Below are positions 32,786 through 41,941 of a stretch of DNA of 64,000 bases, piece after piece. Source of the DNA: Amorphophallus konjac (taxonomy: Eukaryota; Streptophyta; Magnoliopsida; Alismatales; Araceae). The notes under the pieces are model-generated. The model did not search any database, was not told the DNA's origin, and worked only from the letters and a program-made list of their open reading frames with translations. The stretch's first letter is position 1. The number at the start of each line of letters is the position of its first letter. The stretch covers positions 344,384,243 to 344,448,242 of the forward strand of contig CM040121.1 in the NCBI GenBank assembly GCA_022559845.1. Direction: 5' to 3'. The position numbers and the translations under genes were made by a program.

Positions 32786-35700
32786 TGTCACGCCCTGATG
32801 CGGAAACTCAGGACGTATAGTTAGAAACTAGCTAGCAGGAAAGAGAGAGAGAGCTAATCTAAATATAACACAAGTGTTATGAAATGGAAATAACTTATTG
32901 ATCATTAAACAAACCATAACTGATACAATAATCCTCAAACCAACTTAATACAACTGAGACATTAAACACTAAACATGAACAACATAACTGAAGCTAAAAA
33001 ACTCTCTAAAGCACAACTAATAGGATAACACTGCCAACACCACTCTAGAACTGGTGCACTCAAGACATCACTCCTGCCCATCCCCGATGGTAAGCTCGTC
33101 ACCTGAATAGCCTAGAAAGGGGGGAAAAACAACAACTATGAGCTGACACTCAGTAGGAAGTAACAGGCAAGTTTACATGATTAACAAGTTAATTACATTT
33201 TCACATGCCATGCTAAAAAGAAATAAATGACGATAACGATATAATGAAATGACATAATAAAAAGATCTTGTAAGGTCAAGAAATATAAGATGCCAAGAAT
33301 TAACAAGATAACAAGTACAAGAATTTACAACAGGAGATAGTAATAAAGAATTGGCCAACAAGCAGTAATTAACATCAATTCAATCACGATCAAGTAACAA
33401 GTAACAAGAGATTTTTGTCATAGACGTAACAAGCAAGCAAGTGTTCGGTGCAATGCCTCACCATGTCATTAACATCCCATGGGCTCAATAATTTTTGGGC
33501 GCTCTCCCCAGGACCAGACCGGGCCCCTACGGTGCGTTGGCATCGATTTATTGGATCCAAGATCCCACGCGTCTAGACATTCAGTCAATTTTAATGGCCA
33601 ATTTAATCAGAGGAATTACTGCCATAAGTTCAGATTTAAAGGACTAACCTTGTCCTTGGATTCAAGAGTACAAAACACGGTCAAACTCATCTCCAAGAGA
33701 TGTGCGGTCATAAGAGAGCCGCTCAAGGGTATATACGGTTAACACAGGGCCGTACATACAGGAATTGGACTGAAACTCAGCCTGCGAGGTCAAGAAAGAA
33801 CGGCTGACAGTGGGCCACTCTAAGGTATGAACGGTGCAATATGGGCCGATCATGTCCAGAAGACATTAAGGCCCATGAACAAGATATACGGTCCATACTG
33901 GGCCGTATAAAGATATGCGGTCACAATCGGGCCGCCGAAGAGGATATGCGGTCACCTACTAACCGCGCATGCCTCTCGTCGTCCGATTTGATCCAAGACT
34001 CAAATCAGCAAATTAAACACATAACCCAATGTTTTGATAGTTCATTAGGTTCAAAACAGGGATATAAAGAAATCCCGTGAAGATGGTAATGCCGCCAGAT
34101 AGAGTTTCCGGGGGTAAAACCAAGACTAGCACGCTAATCGGCTAACGACTTGTTACAAGTCGGAAAGTTAAACACGCTGTTCTACTGTAGTACAGCAGAT
34201 ACACAGCAAGATAATGACCATATTAATCCTAATTTCATGTCAAATTAACAAGAATTAAGTTATACATTAAGTCAAGATGCCAAAAAGATTAATCAGGATG
34301 ATAACGGGTATGAACAAGATCGCGTAAGTCGCGTATGAACGAATAACAAGCAATTAACAGAAATTTAATTGCATAATTAATAATTTATAATGTGGGTTTC
34401 TATTTTACTAATTACCAATTAGAACACTAAGATGAATGCATTAGGACTAGTATTAAGTGGTTTTCTATCTAGATAAACGGTTGGTAAAGGGCCGTATAAC
34501 TATCGGGCTTAACAGGGGCTGAAACAGGCTCAAAAGGGGGTCTGGGAGTTGAGCGGCCAGGGGCATGGCCGCCCATCCACTTGTGCGGTCTAGTACAGGG
34601 CCGCACATCCCTGGGTTGTGCGGCCCAGGGCAGGGCCACCCATCCACTTGTGCGGCCACCTGCAGGGCCGTTCAACTTATGTGGTCCTATTTGGACTGTT
34701 TAACCTGCTGGGAGTGGATATGTGGTCAGTTTTGAACCGTCCAACTAGTTGTGTGTTCATTTAGGAACCATTTAACTCCTGTCTATGCCAGAGTCATGTC
34801 TGGGCTTGAGTTGTGCGGTCTATCGTGCGACCGTCCATCTCTGGTCGTCTCCGGTCATCCCTTTCGCGTCCGGTGAACGCCGGGAAGCTAAGGGGTTGAT
34901 AGGGTTGCACTAAAATGCTAATAACTAATGGAAATGGACTCCAAATAAGGGGCTTTTGGTACCGTTGGAAAGCTAACAGAGAATACTATCTATCAGTTAG
35001 GCCAATTTCAAATTATCTTGCCGAAATCAAGGTTTATTAAGGCAAGAACACGGGAACCCTAATTCTGACATGCTGTGACTAAAACGTAAAATTCTCTCAA
35101 CATACAGAACGAAAATTGGGGCTTCTTATGTCAAAAGAAAGCCACTACGATGCTGAATCCAACCATATATGATATGGTTCATATGGATCAGGATTAATAC
35201 TTCGAAATCAGAAATCAACTCGGAAGAACACATCAAAACTAGGTCTAAACATGCTGTTACTACGAACAGAAATTCTCTAAACATGCTTCATGAATTTTAG
35301 GGCTTTCTACGCTAAATGAAAGCTAACAACATGCTGATTACATCATGTAAGTTAATTAGAGTTTAGCCTGTTAAACCTACCTCAATCGACGGTTGAAATA
35401 AGATGCTAGATAAGAAGAACGAACTTGCTAACCCTTCACAAAAACCTCGATAGCTCTCTAGACACCTGATAAAAATTGGGGCTTTCAGTCCCACTGGATA
35501 GATCTCATCGAGAGGAATAAAATGATGTATTCATGATCGAATTTTGGTTGAGAATTCCTACCTCAATTGAAGAAACAAAGAAGGAAGAAGGATGACGACG
35601 GCCTGCCGACACACCTTCAGTAATCGCCGGATATCTCCCCAGATCTGACTCCTCTGCGGACACAGCTGCTACCAAACGAAACTAGGGTCGAAGAGCTTTC

Positions 35701-36235
35701 TATCTATAGCTCATACACCTTCTGGAGAGTTCTGAGCTGGGAGAATTCGACGGGGCAAGTGACGTGTTAGAAACGGCGCCGAAAAGGTTGACTCAATCAA
35801 ACTCGGCCGGCTGCGCCTTCTAGGGTTAGGGTTTCGAGAAATTGGTAGAGGGCTTTTGATCCTCAGATCAAGACCGTTCATTTGCCTCGGTTTGAGCTAA
35901 TTTGGTCGAGTATTAAGCCTCAATTTCGTGTTTTAATCCAAGGTTAGGTAAGGGTCAAAAAGTGTGCACTTAAGGGCTTAAACCCTAATTAGATCTAACC
36001 ACGGATTTATAATGGCTTAATGACAGAAGACAAAGTTGTTATCTATATCGACCTTAACCTGTTTACTATTTTTATGGATTTTTATAAGGTAGTCAGATTT
36101 TCACTTATACTATTTCTAACGAATTAAATATTAATAAATCCGAAATTCAATTATTAATTCAATAAAAATTCAATTCTTAATTAATAAAAGCTTAATAAAT
36201 ATATTGGGCTCAATTAAATAATTCGGGGTCTTATA
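32786..36235 (-). repeat. Element D 5' LTR (right copy)
   Basis: 3450 bp; copy of 24525-27975. Its outer tip on the minus strand reads TATAAG instead of TGTAAG, one change. The target duplication GGGTT follows at 36236-36240. Confidence 0.95.
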
Positions 36236-36240
36236 GGGTT

Positions 36241-37192
36241 GGTCCGAAATATTCATTTATAGATCTTGTTGCCGAAAAGATGAAAGTCGATGAGGACTTT
36301 GCTACATACGCTGACAGATGGAGGCAGATGGCCGCCCGTGGGCCAGGTCATATTCCGGAGGAGGAGAAGGCCAAGTTGCTCATATCCAATGCTACACCCA
36401 CTTTTCGCAACATATTGGCCATGAATGATATTGCCAACATGCACCAACTTTATAGCTGGGCGAGATTTATTGAGACCCATTTCAAGGACTCCCCTATCAA
36501 TTCTCTTTTCGAGGCCCAAAAGCCCAAATACAATAGAAAACCTCAGGGCCTATCACCGAGGGAGTCCAAACCAATGAACAAGTACAAGCCGTTGCCTTCC
36601 CCTTTACCAACCAGTCCACTCCACTCCACTCCACTTTCCACAAACTCCACGTAATCCCCAATTCTCCACTCCCCAAAATCGTCAACCCATTTTCCCTGCT
36701 TCACCGCCCAGCCTACCTTCCCCGCTCCACAAAATGCCTTCCCCGCTCCACAGCAGCCGCAACAACCTCCGCAATATCACAACGTCCCTCCACCCAACGG
36801 CTATACCAATAAACACCCGGCTCCCAAGAGAGCACAATATCCTCCTTTGCCTGAGTCCCTCACAGACATCTTCTCCGCTCTCATGTCGATAAGTGCAATT
36901 CAGCTTCCTCCGGAACGGCCCAACTAGAACCCGGCCGTTGACCAATCCAAGTACTGCATGTTTCACCGGTAGCCTGGGCACACCATTGAGGGTTGTTTTC
37001 AGTTCCGAGATCTGGTGTATGATTTACATGATGGGCAGCGCATTGACTGGGCTGAGATGAATAAGGCCATTGTTGAAATAAAAGAGAAAAGAACGTAAGC
37101 GCCGAGGCAGCAAGTGCAGCAACAAGCACCACAGCCGCAACCACAGCCGTAACAGCAGCAACCCATTCAGGACTTGGGGATCCACCAAAAAC
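36241..37192 (+). pseudogene. Element G gag, second part
   Basis: Continues gag in frame after element D with KMKVDEDFATYADRWRQMAA, PEEEKAKLLISNATPTF and FIETHFKDSPINSLFEAQKP. After a stop near 36652 a Pro/Ser-rich linker follows. In a shifted frame near 36950 comes a knuckle-like YCMFHRxPGHTIEGCFQFRD block with DLHDGQRIDW, which in Tat/Ogre gag marks the C terminus. The end is Gln/Pro rich with stops. It is then replaced by sequence H at 37193. Confidence 0.82.
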
Positions 37193-37377
37193 TGTTGACA
37201 CTGAAAATATTTCTAATTTTTCTTGACCTTTGCTTTTGCAGGTCATAAACTCTTGTCGAGCACCCCTACGCCCCCAATTTGTGATGCCAAAGGCGATATC
37301 AGCGGAAAACTCGAGAAAGTCGTTCAATACATGCGGAATGTCGGAACGGTTCGCAAGTGACCACAAAGACGTCCGAT

Positions 37378-37730
37378 CAGGGCAGAAATGCTTCGAGGGA
37401 TGGCCCTCCCAATGAAGATGCTCCACGTGTCCACAGAATTAAGTTGGCGGCACAAATCGTCGAGCTGAATGCTAAATTAGAAGAAAACCTGGGTTACCCG
37501 ATTCGGGTACACGCTGCACTAGAAAGGTCCGTAGGTGACTGAAAAGCTGCTCAGTCAGGGCGAAAATGCTTCGAGGGATGGCCCACGGGATGAAGAAGCT
37601 CCACATGTTCTCAAAGAAGGTATGGCAGCATGAATTACAGTGTTGATGGCCGAATGAGGATAAAACCCGAGAAAATCAGCACGGGTTCGGCACGTGCCAA
37701 AAATCTTTGGAAACTCCAAATCAGGGCTCT
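37378..37730 (+). repeat. Two imperfect ~177-bp direct repeats in H
   Basis: TCAGGGC followed by AAATGCTTCGAGGGATGGCC occurs at about 37378 and again at 37555. Each is followed by a GATGAAG-AAGCTCCAC-like stretch; similarity weakens after about 80 bases. Confidence 0.65.
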
Positions 37731-37839
37731 GAAACCTACTCTGGAGCCACTGCACCAACTCCAAGACTGCCCCGAGTGACATCTCCCTCCAGAGCGAATT
37801 CTGGGGCAAAATGACAAAATTACGAAAATGCCACCATCA

Positions 37840-38050
37840 TTGAGTCGGTGGCACTCTTGTGCTTGAACCGGTGGCGCCTCGCGTGAGTCGGTTGCGTCCT
37901 CTTGCGAAGGTGAATTGGCGGCACCCCTCATATGAGTCGGTGGCGTCTCTTCTCCACGTGAATCGATTGCGCCCGTGGGCTCCGCGAAGGAGTGAATCGG
38001 TGGGGAGACCTACGGCGAGTCGGTGGCCCCAATCGCACGGCCGAATCAAG
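37840..38050 (+). repeat. GAGTCGGTGGC word array in H
   Basis: The word GAGTCGGTGGC and variants (GAACCGGTGGC, GAATCGATTGC, GAATTGGCGGC, GAATCGGTGGG) recurs about eight times at 20-35 base spacing, upstream of the TATA box. Confidence 0.7.
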
Positions 38051-38099
38051 GGTGGGGCCATCCCATCGCCCCTCCGATGATCTGTTATGGGCATTCTTC

Positions 38100-38108
38100 T
38101 ATAAATAG
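38100..38108 (+). promoter_or_regulatory. TATA box in H
   Basis: TATAAATAG after a GC-rich upstream region and before a purine-rich leader; good consensus and position for an LTR promoter. Confidence 0.6.
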
Positions 38109-38946
38109 TGCTTGTGGCCCTCGATCAAAAGGCCGGTGGGGGGGAGCGGGCAAAGATATACAAAGAAAGCTCACTCCCAGAGGCTCGAAGAAGGAAGAAG
38201 CTCCCATTCCCAAAGGCGAGAGAGGAGACGACGAGAGTGGGAGAAGGAGGAGAGAAAGGGTGGAAGGAGGTGGGTCCGTTCCGAGGAATGGCCTTTGGTA
38301 TTCTCCTTTCATTATTTTCTTTAAAAAAAATTTGTATCCCTATATTTCTGTCCCCTCTGCGATTGCAGAGAAGAATAAGAAGGCTTCTGCTCCTTGGTCT
38401 GTTGTGCATGCATCATCCATCATTCTGTTGTTTCTCCATTTGCTCTTTCTTTTGATTCCTCTCAGCCTCTCCCCCGAGCGTGAGGAGGCCCCTTTAAGGC
38501 TACAGCCACAGCGAATCCTAGGATCGCTCGACAGAGGGACCGTGATGATTTCATTGTAATGGCCTATGGCCACGCCCAATGAGGGCGACATCAAACCCCC
38601 CTCCCCAGGGCTCTGTGTCTTCATTGAGGATGTTTCTGATGAGTGTGATTGAACCGAATCTATGCGTCACATTCAATAGCAGACGAACAAAAGGAAACTG
38701 CTAGACACCCTTTCATTCCTGTTGATGAGTTGTAGGGGTGTTAGCGAGCTCCAATAGCTATCGCTATGGCAATTCGTCTCCTCCTTCAAAGGTTACTGTA
38801 TATGCATCCCTCGCCGTGTTCGATGGTTTGCCTTCACGAACCGTTGTCCCCTCTAGAGCTCCCCTTTCCAGTGACAAGCACGAGTCGTGTCCATCGACTG
38901 GGACTGCCTGATCCAAGCTCTATCTTGTGACGAGCGATGGAACTTT

Positions 38947-39586
38947 TGTTAGAGTGTGGAGTCAAAACTCATGTGCCCTTACATGGGATCACACTCTATC
39001 TTGAGAGCGCATCCACTGCTCCAAGGGAGCATGACGAGCACGTGCTGTCTCTGGGGAGCAATCGCTACTCCAGGGGAGCATCCTCAGCATCAGGGGAGCA
39101 TGTAGTCACGACTTTGAGCGTTCTCGCATGGGAGCATGTGCAGTCTCAGGGGAGCATCTATGGCCTCTTGACAGCATCACTGGCGTCAGGGGAGCATGCA
39201 TTGCGGGCTCAATGCAAGTTGATGTCACTTGGAGAAGGTCGACCTGCATGATGCACCGACCTTAGTATTGGCAATGCACCGACCTTGTCTTAGCAATGCA
39301 TCGACCTAGTCTTAGCAATGCATTAACCTGCCTGATGGTGGGGGAGCATTAGCAGTCGCTGGAGGGCATACTCGGTCTCAGGAGAGCATCCTGAGTGACA
39401 AGCGAGCATGCACGTTTAATGTACCCCGGAAGAGGATTTGTTTAACAGGGGCATTGTTGTCCTTAATACCCTGACTAATGATGCTCTAATCTCCTAGTAT
39501 AAAAGGGTGAACTCTCTCTGTGTATTGTAATCATTCTATGATTATCTTAGTGGATTACTGTTGCGGCCGTGGACGAAGGAAGGCAT
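38947..39586 (+). repeat. Element E1 5' LTR, first part
   Basis: Matches 53134-53610. It has about ten copies of CAGGGGAGCAT or close variants (39020-39410) and a 23-base tandem CTTAGCAATGCAYCGAC-type repeat (39241-39335) with one more unit than the 3' LTR. A TATA box stands at 39498. It is interrupted by E2 after 39586. Confidence 0.88.
39498..39505 (+). promoter_or_regulatory. TATA box, element E1 LTR
   Basis: TATAAAAG, about 90 bases before the E2 insertion. E2 therefore separates E1's promoter from its genes. Confidence 0.65.
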
Positions 39587-39929
39587 TATTGTGCCCCTGT
39601 GGTTTTGATGTCAGCAAGCACTATGAGTATGAATGATTGATTGTTGTGTGGTTTTGATGTCAGCAAGCACTATGAGTATGAATGATTGATCACCATGTGT
39701 CTGCATATGAATGATTGATTGAGCATCTTACTTCCATGCATGCATAAAGAGTCGTATGGGTTCTAGTATATAGAGTGCGGCGACGCACTATAGTGGCTGC
39801 GTCGACTCAGTCTAGCATTTCTGGAAGGATACCCATTCTGGAAGGGGGTGTGCGTTGACGTAGTATGGGCACTGCGTTGACGCAGCCAGTTGTGTGTTCT
39901 AGCATTAACTCTGTAAAAACACATGCATA

Positions 39930-40690
39930 CTCGATGCATTGTTAGTTCTCCTGCACATTGCATCGGTGCATTCATCATTTGCTTCAATACTAAGTCAGTA
40001 TAGTTCATGCATACCGCATACACATATTCGGTGCAATTTATAGCTCTGCATTCATCGCCAAGTCTGTCCATGCATAACTTGAAGTCGATGCGTGTTCATT
40101 GCATCTGTCAAGTCTATACATCGCTGCATGCTATCAAGTTTGTACATCGCCCGTGTTCTTTATGCATATACATAGTCAGTACATTCGTTTGTTTCATGTG
40201 TACACAAAGTCTGCACACTCTCTGTTGATATGTCCGTGCATCATCTCACAAGTCTGTACAACCGTTGTTGATACTAGCATTCAAGTTCATGCATCATTTC
40301 ACAAGTCTGTACAACCTTTGTTGATTCGAGCGTTCAAGTTCATACATTATTTCATCAGAGTCTGTACATTAGGAAGTCTTGCTTAAACTGTTGGCACAGC
40401 AAGTCGATGCATCATTTGTACATTGCACACAAAGTCTGCACATTCCTCGGTGGTATATCTGTGCATCGTTTGTACATTGCACACAAAGTCTGCACATTCC
40501 TCGGTGGTATATCTGTGCATCGTTTGTACATCACACACAAAGTATGTACACTCGTCGGTGGCATGTTTGTGCATTCATATTCAATGTGCATACTTTCCTG
40601 CATGCAAAGTGCATTACACACCATCAAGTCTGTACATGCTTTCCATCAAGTCTATACATGCTTAGTTCAACTCTCGAACTAACTCGGTGC
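39930..40690 (+). repeat. RAGTCNGTRCAT word array, element E2 LTR
   Basis: About twenty copies of a degenerate dodecamer, for example TAAGTCAGTATA (39991), CAAGTCTGTCCA (40059), CAAGTCTATACA (40109), ATAGTCAGTACA (40173), AGAGTCTGTACA (40358), CAAGTCTGTACA (40625). Spacing is 20-50 bases. The same array stands in the 3' LTR (47125-47885). Confidence 0.8.
40409..40570 (+). repeat. Three 54-bp tandem units in element E2 LTR
   Basis: Units begin at 40409, 40463 and 40517 with GCATCRTTTGTACATYGCAC. Each holds one AAAGTCTGCACAT-type word and a TCGGTGGTATATC end. The 3' LTR has the equivalent set from about 47605. Confidence 0.88.
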
Positions 40691-40907
40691 GTCTTTCTAT
40701 CTTTCCTTTCAGATTAACTCAAACTGATGACAAGTCTGATCTGATAGAACTACTGGTCGAGGAACTTAAGAAGGGCACGCGATCCAAGAATGGAGGAAGT
40801 GCCAGGATCGTGACATGTGTATTACAGCAGGCTGAAATGCTGCCACGTGGTCAAGGTGCTAGGGTGGGAATTCGTGGAAGACACACGCCCATCTACCTTC
40901 ACTGCTC

Positions 40908-40915
40908 TATAAATA
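40908..40915 (+). promoter_or_regulatory. TATA box, element E2 LTR
   Basis: TATAAATA, just downstream of the word array and just upstream of the purine-rich leader. It is kept in the 3' LTR at 48103-48110. Confidence 0.75.
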
Positions 40916-41807
40916 AGAGACTTCTCCATCTAGAGAAAGTGATCGTGAAAAGAGTGATCGAAATAGGGGAACTTACTTGAAAGAGCAGAAGCAGAAAGAG
41001 CCTGCACGATCCAAAAAAAGAAGAAAGAGAGAAGAAGAGAACGAGAGAGTTGAGAAAGAAAGAGTGAGCATTAAAGATCGAAGAAGAAGAAGAAAGAGAG
41101 ATCGAGAGTTTAGAAGAAGAAAAAGAGAGTCTTCTGAAGCTTTGTCTATACTGGACCGTGGATCAAATCCAGACCAGTCAGCTCTTTGAGAGCCACTATG
41201 TGTTTTATTGTCTACAGCTTTCTGTTGCTGTGTCCTTTCCATATTTTTTTCTTTTGAACCTTTATTCAAGCTGTTAGTCAGCAGAGCTAAGCTGTATTGC
41301 TCAGCGTTGCAGAGGAGGATTCCTCTGGACAGCAAGCTATGTTGCTCAGCGGGCGAGGTGGATACCTCAAACAGCAAGTTGTGTTGCTCAGTGGGCGAGG
41401 TGGATACCTCGGACAGTAAGCTGTGATGCTCAGCTGTTTGTAGGCAAGCTGTGAGGCCCAGCCGTTCAAGCTGTGAGTCAGCGGGAAGCCACACTCGGGT
41501 TTGAGTGTGGGGTGGATGTAGGTCTGTGGACCGAACCACCTAAAAATTCCTTCGTGCACTGTGGTTTGAATGCTTACTGTTTGCTTCCGCTAGATGAATG
41601 CTTAGGCTCTATCTGTCTTTCAATGTCTAGTGAGCCAATTGACTGCACTTTCTTTATTTGATTAAACTCACCAGTCTTTCAGACTCGATTGAACTTAGTT
41701 TGTTTCAATTCCGTATCTCCGAGTGTTCAAATTTATCAATTGGGCAAAAATTTTTAAGGATAGATTCATTCACCCCCCTCTGAATCCTTCGCACCAGCCC
41801 CAATAAT

Positions 41808-41819
41808 TGGTATCAGAGC
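41808..41819 (+). other. Element E2 primer-binding site
   Basis: TGGTATCAGAGC two bases after the LTR end; initiator tRNA-Met type. Confidence 0.9.
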
Positions 41820-41941
41820 TGGTCTCTGACTTTCTAGATCCAACAATCTGCAGAGGATCCTGCTGTCTTCGGTGCTATATTGCTATTGGTGCATTTTTTA
41901 TCGACTACTTTGTGCATTGAACCTGTTTGCTATCTGTCTTA

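Larger units (their letters stand above)
24525..36235 (-). mobile_element. Element D: near-complete Tekay-like Ty3 chromovirus
   Basis: The minus-strand element has LTRs 24525-27975 (3451 bp) and 32786-36235 (3450 bp) and target duplication GGGTT (24520-24524, 36236-36240). Minus-strand order: LTR, Met primer site, structured leader, gag, zinc knuckles, protease, RT, RNase H, integrase, chromodomain-like end, hairpin, purine tract, LTR. Tips on the minus strand are TRTAAGACCCCG and CGTGACA. Damage is light: four in-frame stops and one small deletion near 29745. Hand-compared LTR stretches differ at roughly two per hundred, so it is fairly recent. Confidence 0.96.
20931..37192 (+). mobile_element. 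Element G: Tat/Ogre-like Ty3 element, split by element D
   Basis: One LTR (20931-22549) with matching tips TGTTGA...TCAACA, a non-Met primer site and a long leader are followed by a gag of Tat/Ogre wording. Gag is interrupted by element D, and its reading frame resumes exactly after D when one copy of the duplicated GGGTT is discounted. Downstream gag ends near 37190 where sequence H begins. No protease, RT, integrase or 3' LTR of G is seen in the window. Confidence 0.82.
37193..38946 (+). mobile_element. H: orphan LTR-like sequence of an unidentified Ty3-type element
   Basis: Starts TGTTGACACT, the tip style of Tat-lineage LTRs, directly after G's gag. It has a good TATA box (38100), a purine-rich stretch just downstream (38150-38280) and no coding domain. 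It does not match G's own LTR. Its right end is not seen, because copia element E1 starts at 38947. It may be a solo LTR or the 5' LTR and leader of another element. Open stretches on both strands between 38023 and 38624 have no recognisable domain. Confidence 0.55.
39587..41805 (+). repeat. Element E2 5' LTR
   Basis: 2219 bp, matched by 46783-49000. Contents in order: a duplicated tip (39587-39692), a word array (39930-40690) including three 54-bp tandem units, a TATA box (40908), a GAA/GAGA-rich transcribed stretch (40980-41130), and a 3' part with CAAGCTGTGTTGCTCAGC-like repeats (41270-41470). Long open stretches on both strands recur in the 3' LTR and have no domain. Confidence 0.94.

Noticed and set aside
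38023..38559. 178-residue open stretch with a hydrophobic end in H, as a membrane protein gene
   Set aside because: Overlaps a TATA box and leader of an LTR-like sequence, has competing frames on both strands and no family resemblance.
37193..38946. H as the missing 3' LTR of element G
   Set aside because: Only the first eight bases agree with G's LTR (20931 onward); the rest does not align, and the dyads of G's LTR are absent.
39930..40690. Regularly spaced short repeats that look like a CRISPR array (also 53770-54663)
   Set aside because: Repeats are degenerate and spacers irregular, the setting is an LTR of a plant retrotransposon, and no cas gene is near.
40379..40717. Overlapping open stretches in several frames over the 54-bp repeats
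   Set aside because: A repeat length divisible by three keeps several frames open on both strands; this is not evidence of coding.
40973..41539. 188-residue minus-strand open stretch in E2's LTR, repeated at 48168-48734
   Set aside because: Overlaps a GAA-rich tract and CAAGCTG repeats on the transcribed strand; its presence twice follows from the LTR copy. No domain.
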